NCBI GenBank assembly: GCA_016208685.1
Contig: JACQXM010000015.1
Location: forward strand, 62,001-126,000
Direction: 5' to 3'
Origin: Planctomycetota bacterium
Lineage (GTDB): Bacteria > Planctomycetota > Phycisphaerae > UBA1845
DNA length: 64,000 bases
Positions 1 to 8,291 of this stretch are shown piece by piece (the first letter of the stretch is position 1; the number at the start of each line of letters is the position of its first letter). The notes under the pieces are model-generated. The model did not search any database. It was not told the DNA's origin and saw only the letters and a program-made list of their open reading frames with translations. Both the position numbers and the translations under genes were made by a program.

Positions 1-576
1 ACGCAGCACGCCGGCGCGAAGCGACTCACGCAGGCCCTTATGAAAAAGGATGACCGCCTTGAGACGGTTGGCCTCGGCATCCGTCCGGGCGGAAACGTCA
101 CCGGACGAGACCGCCAGGGCGGCGTCGGCGGCCGCCAGTGCGTCATCGAGGACGCGATCGTTGTCTTTGAGCGCCGCGGTGCGGGCCTGGGCTCCGTCGC
201 GGATTTGGGCGGCGAGGTTGCCGTAGCCGGCGCGGGCCGGCTCCCGGGAGTCCTCGATCCAGTCCATGGGTTGAAACGCCTTCCAGCGCGTCTCGTGCAG
301 GGCCTGATAATCGTCCTTGGCGGCCTCCAGCAGTGCCTGGGGGTCTTTGAGGTCCACCGGGGCACCCGCATCGGCAAGCTGTTCCAGGAGCAGGGATTTA
401 TGCGCCAAACCGGCGCTGTAGGCATGCAGCAGGCGGCGGGCGCGCTCCACCTCGACGGCGGCGCTCTCCGCCACGGACTGTTCGGTCCCCGCCAGTAAGG
501 GTAGGGCGATCCACGTAGCGCCGCAGGTCACCACGGCCGCGGCCGCCACGACCCCAACCAGAGTATCCTGTTTCAC
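1..576 (-). CDS. Unknown membrane-anchored protein, cut by the left window edge
   Basis: The reading frame is open for 192 codons from a GTG at 576 to the window edge without a stop. A GGGAG ribosome site lies six bases before the GTG, which is why I chose that start. The first 30 residues hold a hydrophobic stretch (VGVVAAAAVVT then WIALPLL), so the protein is probably exported or anchored by one N-terminal helix. The rest is alanine-, glutamate- and arginine-rich and looks largely helical, like a periplasmic coiled-coil domain. I recognise no family. It lies 112 bases downstream of the transglutaminase gene on the same strand and may share its transcript. The C-terminus is not in the window, so the function stays open. 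Confidence 0.6.
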   Translation of the reverse strand, partial: MKQDTLVGVVAAAAVVTCGATWIALPLLAGTEQSVAESAAVEVERARRLLHAYSAGLAHKSLLLEQLADAGAPVDLKDPQALLEAAKDDYQALHETRWKAFQPMDWIEDSREPARAGYGNLAAQIRDGAQARTAALKDNDRVLDDALAAADAALAVSSGDVSARTDAEANRLKAVILFHKGLRESLRAGVLR

Positions 577-688
577 GAGCCACTCCCGGAACGAACCAGC
601 AGGAAGAACCTCGCCAACCCGGCTGGGATTCTAGCCCCGCGGCCGATCCACGCCAAGCGGCGGGACGCGGCGCCCCGCGAGCGGCCGG

Positions 689-2275
689 CTACTTCTCTGA
701 CCGCGCGGCGTCGGAGCTGGGAAGCGGTTCGACATCCACGATGTCAATGTCGATCGCCCCGATCTTGGAGAGCAGCGGCAGGCTCAGATCGGCGATGCCG
801 GAGCTCTTCAAGGAGGAGACGGCGAAGGCGATGCGCGTGGGGCTGCAATCGGATTCACCCAGCGCAGCGTCGAAATCGACCCACCGGCCGTCGATCAGAA
901 ACTGCGTCCAGAGGTGATACCCGAAGATGTCGTCCTGCTTGCCGAAGAGCGGCACGTAGGCAAGCCCTACCGCCACCCGCGAAGGCAGCCCGTTCAACCG
1001 CCCCAGGGCGGCGAGCAGCACGCCGTGTTCACTGCAATCTCCCTCGCGCGTCCGGCAGACCTCGCTGGCGGTGGCGAACCCGATGTTAAGGCTCTTGGTG
1101 GTCACGTACTCGCTGACAAAACGGCGCAGCTTGTCTCCGAGGATGTAGAGGTTCTTTTCTCCGCCGCCGGCCTTCCTGGCCAGTTCCGCCAGCTCCGGGT
1201 CGGCCGTGTTCATCATCAGGTTGCCTTCCAGGTACTCGGCGAGCTCCCTGGGCGCCGTAGCGGGGCTGGGGTGGATCGAGGCAGCCGGCGACGCCCCCGC
1301 CGGAGGCTCACGTCGCAGGCGCGTCACCGTTACCAGGGCGCTGGTCGCCGTCTGCTCGCTGACCGTCTGCATGCCGGTGTCGGGAATGTCGCCCAGGGCG
1401 GCGTCGCCGTTCTTCGATGACACGCGATACACCACCCGCCGCGTGCCCTTGGGATTCAGCGAGCGTTTGGCCTTGACCACCGTGGTCATGAAAAGCTCGG
1501 GGGGAACGAACTCCGCCAGCGCCGTCGCCTGGTCGGTGATCACCATTTCAAGGTCGCCGATGCCGGGGGCGGGAACTTTTGCTTTGATGGGCGTACCGTC
1601 CTGGTCCACCCAGGAGATGAGCTCCATGGCGCCCATGGGGGTGGTCATCACCGCCGTGACCCGCTGCCCGCGCATGGTCTTGCCGTGATGCTCGAACTCC
1701 TCCCAGTTGCCGACCTTGGTCAGGGCCGAAACCGGGGCATCGAGCCGCAGCCCCGGTTCGTAGATGGAGAGCGTGTACTCCGTTCCCGGCTTGAAGCCGC
1801 GCAGCAGGCTCTCGCGGAAGCTGCCCCAGCTCTTGAGCAGGGCATCGGCGGGGACCTTGTAGTCCTCGGTGCGACTCATGCCGAACTGGGTACTGACGAT
1901 GGTGACCGAATCGTCCTTGAAAGTACCTTTCATGGAGAGCTTCTGGATCGACAGATCCTGAACCGTCTCGAAAGAACGCGGCCGGCCGGCAAGTGTTTCG
2001 ACGGCGTTCTCCACGATTTTCAGCTTGACCGGCTGGTCCACGCGGCCCAGGTGCATCTCCGTGGTGGTGGAGCTGTGGATCAGGTCGCCGTCGCGCGTCA
2101 TGGAGGAATGGGCATAACCGACCTTCTTGCCCGACAAATGGATCTCCATCCAGTCATCGCTGAACCGCCCCTGCGGCGGGTTCTGGGGATCGACGGCCGC
2201 CCCCCCGGCGGGGGCGCCGCCAAGTATTGCGACGGCGACCAGGGTCACCCACACGCGGCTTAGGCGCGGATACAT
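689..2275 (-). CDS. Secreted transglutaminase-like domain protein
   Basis: This is a protein of about 528 residues with an N-terminal signal peptide (residues 1-25, MYPRLSRVWVTLVAVAILGG). The C-terminal third is a transglutaminase-like fold. The putative catalytic Cys414 lies in GDCSEHG, the His454 in GYHLWTQF, and an Asp follows in VDFDAALGE, in the order expected of the Cys-His-Asp triad. The middle part is rich in beta structure and unassigned. Family members act as peptidases or cross-linking enzymes outside the cytoplasm; the substrate is unknown here. I chose the ATG at 2275 because an upstream start at 2317 would overlap sdhB, and GGAGA precedes 2275. It lies 26 bases behind sdhB and may be cotranscribed with it. 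Confidence 0.8.
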   Translation of the reverse strand: MYPRLSRVWVTLVAVAILGGAPAGGAAVDPQNPPQGRFSDDWMEIHLSGKKVGYAHSSMTRDGDLIHSSTTTEMHLGRVDQPVKLKIVENAVETLAGRPRSFETVQDLSIQKLSMKGTFKDDSVTIVSTQFGMSRTEDYKVPADALLKSWGSFRESLLRGFKPGTEYTLSIYEPGLRLDAPVSALTKVGNWEEFEHHGKTMRGQRVTAVMTTPMGAMELISWVDQDGTPIKAKVPAPGIGDLEMVITDQATALAEFVPPELFMTTVVKAKRSLNPKGTRRVVYRVSSKNGDAALGDIPDTGMQTVSEQTATSALVTVTRLRREPPAGASPAASIHPSPATAPRELAEYLEGNLMMNTADPELAELARKAGGGEKNLYILGDKLRRFVSEYVTTKSLNIGFATASEVCRTREGDCSEHGVLLAALGRLNGLPSRVAVGLAYVPLFGKQDDIFGYHLWTQFLIDGRWVDFDAALGESDCSPTRIAFAVSSLKSSGIADLSLPLLSKIGAIDIDIVDVEPLPSSDAARSEK

Positions 2276-2301
2276 CAAAGCTCGGTCTCCTGCGTGTTTG
2301 C

Positions 2302-3057
2302 CTAGCGGCCGAACCACTGGCGAAGCTTGTAGATGGTGGCGTCCCGCCCCGCCTTAGCCAGCGAGGTGGTGAGCGGAATGTCCTTGGGACACACTTTGAC
2401 GCAGTTCTGACTGTTGCCGCAATCCGTAATGCCGCCCACGCCGGCGATCACTTCCAGCCGGGCGTCGCGGTCGACTTTGCCGGTGGGATGGGCGTCAAAG
2501 AGCACGGCCTGGGAAATTGCCGCCGGGCCGATGAACGCGGAATGATCGTTGAACTGCGGGCAGGCCTCCACGCAGCAGCCGCAGGTCATGCAGCGCGACA
2601 GCGGGTAGGCTTCGTCCTGCCCCTGGGGAGTGACGCGCGGGCCCGGCCCGAGGTCGTGGTAGCCGTCCACCCGCACCCAGGCCTTCACCCGCTTGAGCGC
2701 TTCGAACATCCGCCTGCGGTCCACCACCAAGTCGCGGACCACCGGGAACTTGGTCATGGGGGCGACTTCGATCTCGTCGCCCTCGGCAAGCAGTGAATCG
2801 ACGAGCGCCGAGCAGGCCTGCCGCACCCGGCCGTTGATGACCATGGTGCACGCCCCGCACACTTCTTCCAGGCAGCAGCAGTCGTAGGCCACGGGAGCGA
2901 CGGGCTGGCGCTCGACGGTCACGGGGTTGGCGGCGATGCGCTGCAGAACGGTGGTCATGTTCATGCCGTCCTCGTAGGGAACCTCAAAGGCCTCCCAATA
3001 CGAGCCGCCGTGAGGGTTGTCCTGACGCTTGATCTTTAGGGTTACGTGTTTGGACAT
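2302..3057 (-). CDS. sdhB: Succinate dehydrogenase / fumarate reductase iron-sulfur subunit
   Basis: SdhB carries electrons from the flavoprotein to the membrane cytochrome of complex II. The N-terminal half holds the [2Fe-2S] cysteines (DCCCLEEVCGAC and a later RQAC). The C-terminal half holds two ferredoxin-like clusters (CMTCGCCVEACPQF and NCVKVCPKDIPL). Length is about 251 residues, normal for the Bacillus/Bacteroidetes type. The start is uncertain: an in-frame TTG at 3075 directly abuts GAGGA, whereas the ATG at 3057 lies 15 bases behind it; I prefer the ATG. It is separated from sdhA by about 760 bp holding a toxin-antitoxin-like pair and a palindromic repeat, which is unusual for an sdhCAB operon. 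Confidence 0.93.
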   Translation of the reverse strand: MSKHVTLKIKRQDNPHGGSYWEAFEVPYEDGMNMTTVLQRIAANPVTVERQPVAPVAYDCCCLEEVCGACTMVINGRVRQACSALVDSLLAEGDEIEVAPMTKFPVVRDLVVDRRRMFEALKRVKAWVRVDGYHDLGPGPRVTPQGQDEAYPLSRCMTCGCCVEACPQFNDHSAFIGPAAISQAVLFDAHPTGKVDRDARLEVIAGVGGITDCGNSQNCVKVCPKDIPLTTSLAKAGRDATIYKLRQWFGR

Positions 3058-3122
3058 TCGTAGCAGTATCCGCAATCCTCGTGCCGCGTCGCGCTGCCCG
3101 GCCGCCCCCGGGGCGACACCGT

Positions 3123-3350
3123 TTACGGGAACGAGGCGACAGCGACTGGTCGCCTACGACTCAGCGGCCGGCGGTGCAGCTTGATCCGCTCGAGCTCGTG
3201 CAAGGTCGATGCCGTCAGGTAGGATTCTCCGCACCGCGGGCAATGGACAACCGGCACGTTTTCGATCACCAGCAGGGTCGCCCCCTTGCCATAGCTACGC
3301 GACAACCGCCGAACCTCCGCTCCCTTGCGTCCGCAAACATCGCAGGTCAT
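3123..3350 (-). CDS. YgiT-type zinc-finger antitoxin-like protein
   Basis: This is a 75-residue protein with two CxxC knuckles (CDVCGRKG at the start and CPRCGESY near residue 40), the hallmark of the YgiT/MqsA-type zinc-binding domain. It lacks the C-terminal helix-turn-helix of full MqsA, so it may rely on another protein for DNA binding. Its start codon overlaps the stop of the preceding DUF4258 gene (ATGA), so the two are translationally coupled. In this family such pairs are annotated as type II toxin-antitoxin modules, with the YgiT protein as the antitoxin; function here is inferred from architecture only. Confidence 0.75.
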   Translation of the reverse strand: MTCDVCGRKGAEVRRLSRSYGKGATLLVIENVPVVHCPRCGESYLTASTLHELERIKLHRRPLSRRRPVAVASFP

Positions 3351-3652
3351 CGCTGATTTCCGTTGGTGGGTCGGCCACGATACACGGTGATGATTACCAG
3401 CTTCCCGGTCCGACTGAGCTTGACGGCCGCTGTGAGCGACGATCGCGCCAAGCCCTTACCACGGATGATATACTTCCACTCGCCCGTAAGAAAGTCCTTC
3501 TGGCGCTGAACAATGCGTCCACTCAAAACGGCGTTCTCCAGGTCGAAGACCGTCAGGCCGTCGGCTTGCAGCTCTTCGTCGGCGTGCAGCGAAACGACAT
3601 ACTCAGACCGTCGGATACACTCACGCGCCTTCTGGAGGATCCTCTCGAACAC
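3347..3652 (-). CDS. DUF4258 toxin-like protein
   Basis: The protein is about 101 residues from a GTG at 3652 with GAGAG just upstream; the frame extends further to an ATG at 3745, but that part would run into the palindromic repeat. DUF4258 signature elements are visible: SLHADEELQADGLTVFDLENAVLSG cut in parts as HADEEL, then FDLENAV, and a strand-rich end with WKYIIRGKG and LVIITVYR. DUF4258 proteins resemble RelE/MqsR-like mRNA interferases and are commonly paired with YgiT antitoxins, as here. The gene is immediately upstream of its partner with a 4-base overlap. Both genes lie between sdhA and sdhB in the same direction. Toxin activity is inferred. Confidence 0.7.
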   Translation of the reverse strand: MFERILQKARECIRRSEYVVSLHADEELQADGLTVFDLENAVLSGRIVQRQKDFLTGEWKYIIRGKGLARSSLTAAVKLSRTGKLVIITVYRGRPTNGNQR

Positions 3653-3718
3653 GCATCGGCTCTCTGGACACCCGGTTCGTGCGAGGCCGCGCCGCGAGCG
3701 TTGAGAGGCGACAACGCC

Positions 3719-3820
3719 AGCAGCCTGTGGCAAAACTCGTGGCATGGGCTTTCAGCCCATGGTTCCACGGGCAGGATGCCCGTGCTACATCGCATAGGCC
3801 GCTTTTCGCCACGGGCTGCT
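3719..3820 (+). repeat. 102-bp palindromic element, copy 1 (family A)
   Basis: The element is bounded by imperfect inverted ends: AGCAGCCTGTGGC at 3719-3731 and GCCACGGGCTGCT at 3808-3820. Inside are two further hairpins, GCATGGGCTTTCAGCCCATG and CACGGGCAGGATGCCCGTG. A second copy of exactly the same length lies at 53351-53452. Its right end abuts the sdhA gene so closely that it supplies two of the three bases of the sdhA stop codon. There is no coding frame of its own. Confidence 0.85.
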
Positions 3821-5798
3821 AGGCCACGCCGGCCGCGTCACGCCTGGGCGCGGGCGCCGGCTTGTTCATCTCCCTCCAAACCTCCTCGATGATCTCCGCT
3901 CCCTTCAACCCGTACGTCCGCGGGCGCGGGGAGATGAGGCTGGTATCGACCGCCTCGTAGCTGAACTTCGGACCCTGCGGCGAATACTCGACGATGGTGC
4001 TCTTCAGCCACTTTTCCGTCTGCTCGCGGAAGCGCTTACACCACGCCTGGGCCTGGCGGCGCAGCTCGGCGGGGTCGTCCGAGGTCGGCGGCGGGATCTC
4101 GAACTCCGGCTTGTAATGCGCGCCGCGGCATTCGTCGCGCCGCAGCGCCCCTTCGGCGATTACCCGCGCCAGCAGGATCATGTCCCCCAGCGCCCGGGTG
4201 AAACTGAAGTTCTGGTTGGTCCAATCCCCCTTGTCGGCCAGGGCGATGCGCTGATAGCGCTCGTCCAGTTCCGCGATCTTGTCCATCGTGGCGCGGACGT
4301 CCTTGTTGTGGCGCACCACGGTGACATTGCGCGTCATCCAGTCCCCCAGCTCCTCGTGCAGCTTATAGGGGTTCTCGGTTCCCTGGTTCTTGATGAGCCG
4401 ATCCATATGGTCCGCATGGACCTTGACCGCGTTGTCGAAGAGCGCGACGGGCTGGTCGGCCGCCGTGCCGTGCTTGAGCGACTTGAGCCAGCTTTCAATC
4501 GTCGGCCCCAGAATCAGCCCGGCGAACACGCAGCTCAGCAGGGAGTTGGCGCCCAGGCGGTTGGCCCCGTGGTACTGATAGTCGGCCTCGCCGATGACGA
4601 AGATGCCGGGAACGTTGCTGTGCTGATTGCGCGGCGAGCCGAGCACCAGCCCGCCCGTGGCGTCGTTCCGCTGATAATCGACCCACAGCCCGCCCATCGA
4701 ATAATGCACCGCGGGGAAGATCTTCATGGGTACATGACGCGGATCGGCGCCCTGGAACTTCTCGTAGATTTCGAGAATGCCGTCGAGCTTCTTCTGCGTG
4801 GGCGGGGGCAGTTCCGTCACATCCAGGTACACGCACAGCCGGCCCTGCTCCACGCTCAGGCCCTGGTTGACGCACACGTCGAAAATCTCGCGCGTGGCGA
4901 TGTCCCGCGGCACCAGGTTGCCGTACTTGGGATAGCGCTCCTCGAGGAAGTAGTAGCGCTCCTTGGCGGGAATGGTCAGCGGGTCGCGCTCGTCCTGGGG
5001 CTTGCGCGGCACCCACACCCGCCCGCCTTCGCCGCGGGCGCTTTCGCTCATGAGCCGCAACTTGTCGGTCCCCGGGATGGCCGTCGGGTGCACCTGGATG
5101 AACTCGCCGTTGGCGTACTTGACGCCCGCGGTGTAGGCCCGGGCGGCGGCGCCGCCGGTGCAGATCATGGACATGGTGCTGCGGCCATATATCAGCCCGC
5201 ACCCGCCGGTGGCGAGCACCACGGCGTCAGCGGCGAAGGAGCGGATGCTCATGCTGAACATGTCCTGGGCCACCACGCCGCGGCAGTTCCCCCGGTCGTC
5301 GATGATGGGTCCGAGGAACTCCCAGTACTCGAACTTCTCCACCAGCCCCTCGGCTTCCCAGTAGCGCACCTGCTCATCCAGCGAATAGAGCATCTGCTGA
5401 CCGGTGGTAGCGCCGGCGAAGGCGGTGCGCTTGAACAGGGTGCCGCCGAAGCGGCGCTGGTCGCGCAGGCCCGCGGGGGTGCGGTTGAAGGGGACGCCAA
5501 GGCGATCCAGCAGATCGATGATCCGCGGGCCCCAATCGCACATTTCCTTGACCGGTGGCTGGTGTTGCAGGAAATCGCCGCCGTAGACGGAGTCGTCGAA
5601 GTGGAGCCACTCGGTGTCGCCCTGCTGTCGCGTGAGCGGGTTGACGGAGTTGATCCCGCCCTGGGCGCACACGCTGTGCGAGCGCTTCACCGGGACCATG
5701 CTGATGAGGTACACGTGGATGCCGGCCTCGGCGAGCTTCATCGTCGCCGCCAGCCCCGCCAGCCCTCCGCCGACCACCACGACATGCTGTTTGGCCAT
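3819..5798 (-). CDS. sdhA: Succinate dehydrogenase / fumarate reductase flavoprotein subunit
   Basis: SdhA is the FAD-carrying catalytic subunit that interconverts succinate and fumarate. It has 659 residues, the length typical of the Bacteroidetes/delta-proteobacterial type. The N-terminus shows the dinucleotide-binding motif (VVVVGGGLAGLAA), followed by the flavin-linking region SHSVCAQGGIN. The capping domain and active-site arginine region (GEADYQYHGANRLGANSLL) are intact. It follows sdhC after a 70-base gap and precedes sdhB in the order C-A-B. The stop codon is shared with the end of a 102-bp repeat. Without more genes the direction of the reaction, oxidation or fumarate reduction, cannot be read from sequence. 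Confidence 0.95.
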   Translation of the reverse strand: MAKQHVVVVGGGLAGLAATMKLAEAGIHVYLISMVPVKRSHSVCAQGGINSVNPLTRQQGDTEWLHFDDSVYGGDFLQHQPPVKEMCDWGPRIIDLLDRLGVPFNRTPAGLRDQRRFGGTLFKRTAFAGATTGQQMLYSLDEQVRYWEAEGLVEKFEYWEFLGPIIDDRGNCRGVVAQDMFSMSIRSFAADAVVLATGGCGLIYGRSTMSMICTGGAAARAYTAGVKYANGEFIQVHPTAIPGTDKLRLMSESARGEGGRVWVPRKPQDERDPLTIPAKERYYFLEERYPKYGNLVPRDIATREIFDVCVNQGLSVEQGRLCVYLDVTELPPPTQKKLDGILEIYEKFQGADPRHVPMKIFPAVHYSMGGLWVDYQRNDATGGLVLGSPRNQHSNVPGIFVIGEADYQYHGANRLGANSLLSCVFAGLILGPTIESWLKSLKHGTAADQPVALFDNAVKVHADHMDRLIKNQGTENPYKLHEELGDWMTRNVTVVRHNKDVRATMDKIAELDERYQRIALADKGDWTNQNFSFTRALGDMILLARVIAEGALRRDECRGAHYKPEFEIPPPTSDDPAELRRQAQAWCKRFREQTEKWLKSTIVEYSPQGPKFSYEAVDTSLISPRPRTYGLKGAEIIEEVWREMNKPAPAPRRDAAGVA

Positions 5799-5868
5799 AG
5801 ATGAAACGCCTCAAACCACCGCGTCGGTCTTCCGGCCCGCGTCGCGGAAGGTCAGTCCACGGGTGCGG

Positions 5869-6633
5869 TCACGGGGCATGCGCCGTTTGGGTGCTCGCCG
5901 CACGCCCAGCGCCCCCTTCGCTGCCCGGCGGGAGCCTGAAGGTCCGGAACCCGCTCAGCGCGCCCATGCCGACCACGGCCAGCAACACGCCGAACACCGT
6001 GCACACGTAGCCCGCCGCGCGCTGGCTCTGCGGGCGGATGGTGATGCCCCAGGTAATCAGTGACGTCCAGATTCCGTTGGCCAGGTGGAACACGCTGGCG
6101 AGAATCCCGACGGCATACAACGGCGCGATCCACCAGGCGGCCTGGATGGTACGGGCGGTGGTCGCGGCGGCCGCCGGCGCGCCGCCATCGTCGTGGGCGC
6201 GGAAGAACCCGCCGCCCAGCGGGGCGCCGAACCAATGCATCTGCCACGCATGGTAGATGATGAAGAAGAACGCGATCATCCCCGTGGTCCGCTGCAACAT
6301 GTAGCGGACGTTGCCGCCGTACCGATACTGCTGAGTGTTCATCTCGGCGGTGAAGATGATCTGGAAACCCAGCAGGGCATGGAACGCCAGGGGGATCCAG
6401 ATGCCGATCATCTCCACGGGAAACAGGAACGGACCCAGGGCGTGTATGCGCTCCACGGACTTTTGAAACTCGCTGCCGTCGCGGGCGGCGAGGATGCTGG
6501 CGTTGGCCAGCAGATGAAAGCAGAGAAACACGCCCACGGGGACCAGCCCGGTGAGCGAGTGCAGCCGGCGGATGACGAAGTAGTGCTTTTCGCCGAAGGA
6601 GACGGCCGGGGTTTCGGGGTGATGCTCTGCCAA
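5869..6633 (-). CDS. sdhC: Succinate dehydrogenase cytochrome b558 subunit
   Basis: SdhC is the membrane anchor that binds haem and exchanges electrons with quinone. The protein has about 254 residues and five hydrophobic segments, as in the single-subunit b558 type. Conserved histidines sit in RLHSLTG, CFHLLAN, FHALLGF, YHAWQMHW and FHLANGIW and are likely haem ligands. I chose a TTG start at 6633 because a full GGAGG lies five bases before it; a longer frame to 6741 begins with low-complexity residues unlike the family. It is the first gene of the sdhCAB operon. A loop of about 20 residues after helix 3, with repeated Ala and Gly, is longer than usual. Confidence 0.92.
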   Translation of the reverse strand: MAEHHPETPAVSFGEKHYFVIRRLHSLTGLVPVGVFLCFHLLANASILAARDGSEFQKSVERIHALGPFLFPVEMIGIWIPLAFHALLGFQIIFTAEMNTQQYRYGGNVRYMLQRTTGMIAFFFIIYHAWQMHWFGAPLGGGFFRAHDDGGAPAAAATTARTIQAAWWIAPLYAVGILASVFHLANGIWTSLITWGITIRPQSQRAAGYVCTVFGVLLAVVGMGALSGFRTFRLPPGSEGGAGRAASTQTAHAP

Positions 6634-6809
6634 GGCAACCTCCGCGACTTCGGCGGGCGGTGGCCGCCGGCGCGCCACGCCTTCGGCGCCGGTGCGGCCT
6701 GCTCGTAAACCGCATGCTACGCGCCCGGCGCCGGCCTTCAACCACGCGGCACCGAACCGGCGAACATGATGGGGATTATACGGGGCGCGAATCGCAACGC
6801 AACGCGCGC

Positions 6810-6838
6810 TTGACCCTGGGAGTGTGGCAACCTATGTT
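6810..6838 (+). promoter_or_regulatory. Sigma-70-type promoter for the DUF2752 gene
   Basis: TTGACC at 6810-6815 and TATGTT at 6833-6838 are 17 bases apart. The expected transcription start is near 6845, only about two bases before the ATG at 6847, and no ribosome site is present, so the mRNA may be leaderless. The promoter faces away from sdhC. Confidence 0.55.
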
Positions 6839-6846
6839 GTACGCTG

Positions 6847-7404
6847 ATGTACTCCGCTCTTGACGATTACGCGCCCATCGCCCGCCCGGTTGCCCCCAGC
6901 GAGCTCGAGTTCCGACGACCGATCACCGGCGCAGACGCCGCTGGGCATTGGGTGCCCTTACCTGCGGATGTCACGGGAGCGCGCCGCGCAGCGGCGGTGG
7001 TGCTGGCCGGCGCGCTGACTATCCTGTTCGTCGGGACACAACTTCAACCGGACGCGCGCGGTCTCGGAACGCACCAGCAGCTTGGGCTGGCGCCCTGTGC
7101 CCTGGTCACGGTACTGGGGTATCCCTGCCCGACGTGCGGCCTGACGACCTCGGTCGCCTACGCGGTTCGCGGGCGGTTGCTGGCGTCGTTTCAGGCGCAT
7201 CCCGCGGGCCTGGCGCTGGTCATGACCCTGGGGGCGGCGGCGGCCCTGGCGCTGCAGACGCTGATGACCGGCCGCGTGCCGTCGATGGCCGTGCGCCCCT
7301 CCGCCCCGCTGCTGCTGGCGGTCTCCGCGCTGGCGCTGCTGCTCGGCGGATGGGGATATAAGCTGATACTCGGGCTGTATACCGGCGCGCTGCCGCTGCG
7401 CTAG
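6847..7404 (+). CDS. DUF2752 family membrane protein
   Basis: This 185-residue membrane protein has about three hydrophobic segments (around residues 47-65, 116-135 and 155-175). Between the first two lies the DUF2752 signature GYPCPTCGLTTS, with two cysteines and a Gly-Leu-Thr. The family is widespread, especially in Bacteroidetes and Planctomycetes, and has no established function. The start codon has no Shine-Dalgarno sequence but a good promoter ends nine bases before it, suggesting a leaderless transcript. It is monocistronic: a repeat element follows within 25 bases of the stop. Confidence 0.85.
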   Translation: MYSALDDYAPIARPVAPSELEFRRPITGADAAGHWVPLPADVTGARRAAAVVLAGALTILFVGTQLQPDARGLGTHQQLGLAPCALVTVLGYPCPTCGLTTSVAYAVRGRLLASFQAHPAGLALVMTLGAAAALALQTLMTGRVPSMAVRPSAPLLLAVSALALLLGGWGYKLILGLYTGALPLR

Positions 7405-7425
7405 TGTAGTGACTCGCGCTTGCCT

Positions 7426-7527
7426 GACCGCAGGTGGATCACTCTGGTGGCGGACTTTCGGCCCTCGTTGGGCCGCGCGGGCTTCGGGCCCGCGGCTCGA
7501 TACGGTTAACGATCCATGAGACACTAC
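7426..7527 (+). repeat. About 100-bp dispersed element, copy 1 (family B)
   Basis: This stretch matches 13403-13503 at roughly four bases in five over its whole length. Shared landmarks are GTGGATC near the left, a GC-rich hairpin (CCGCGCGGGC / GCCCGCGG), GGCTCGATACGGTTA and the right end GAGACACTAC. It follows the DUF2752 stop codon. Weak open frames run through it but are not shared between copies. Confidence 0.75.
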
Positions 7528-7631
7528 GCCAGGCCGCAGCGCGCAACGATGGTGGGGTTCCGGGGCCCGCGTTGGGTGACGGCGCCGGCACTCGTGCGGT
7601 GAGCCGTGGATTCGACGGGCGAGTGGGTTCC

Positions 7632-8291
7632 ATGCCGCAAACAGTGAACATTCGGCGCCGGGTACGGACGTTTGTCCTGCTGTCGGCGTTGCTGGCCGGC
7701 ATCGTCGGGTGCAAGGTCCTGACACCGTTCCTCTTCGTCGGTGAACACAAAAAACGGGTGACCGCCGAGTTCGACAAACTGGCCCACAGCCGGGTGGCGA
7801 TCCTGGTGTGGGTCGACCAGGCCGCCCTCTTCGACTATCCCTACGCCCGCTTCGAGCTCGCCACGTACCTGCGCGACAAGCTGGCGGCCGAAACCGCGCA
7901 GCGCAACATGGGGACCGAGGTCGTAGACTCGCGCAGCGTGGAGGACTACCTCCAGAAGAACCTCGACGCGCAGATCGACGCGCACGCAGTCGGCAAACAG
8001 TTCGCCGCCGATTACGTCGTGTACGTCGAGGTGCTGGAGTTTCAGATTCGCGACCCCCGCCAGCCGCAGTTCCTTCAGGGTCGGATCGGCGCGTCCGTCA
8101 CCGTGCACCAGATCACCGCCGGGCGCGAGCGCACCGGGCGCTTCGAGCTGACACCGGTGCAATCCGTCTACCCCGACAACGGCCCGGTGCTCTTCAGTGC
8201 CACCAACTCGCCGGCGATCCGCGAATCCACCTACCGCAAGTTCGCGGAGGAAGTGGCGCGCAAGTTCTATGACCATACCGTGGACCTGTAA
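7632..8291 (+). CDS. Lipoprotein of unknown function, first of a tandem pair
   Basis: The 219-residue protein starts with a signal peptide and lipobox (LLAGIVGC, the cysteine near residue 24), so it is probably a membrane-attached lipoprotein. The mature part has a mix of alpha and beta segments and ends in RKFYDHTVDL. It is a paralogue of the next gene: both share a [V/L]GE/GR-K...AQF start, a DYP/DWP-AR motif followed by L-x-D-x-L, and an F-YDH near the C-terminus. I recognise no characterised family. The ATG at 7632 was chosen over an upstream in-frame start because that start lies inside the repeat element and would precede the signal peptide by 66 residues. Confidence 0.7.
   Translation: MPQTVNIRRRVRTFVLLSALLAGIVGCKVLTPFLFVGEHKKRVTAEFDKLAHSRVAILVWVDQAALFDYPYARFELATYLRDKLAAETAQRNMGTEVVDSRSVEDYLQKNLDAQIDAHAVGKQFAADYVVYVEVLEFQIRDPRQPQFLQGRIGASVTVHQITAGRERTGRFELTPVQSVYPDNGPVLFSATNSPAIRESTYRKFAEEVARKFYDHTVDL

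Noticed and set aside
4116-5804. Plus-strand frame of 562 codons over sdhA
   Set aside because: Antisense shadow of a well-defined flavoprotein gene.
7406-7527. True terminal inverted repeats on family B
   Set aside because: GTAGTGACTC and GAGACACTAC pair in copy 1, but the left end is not kept in copy 2.
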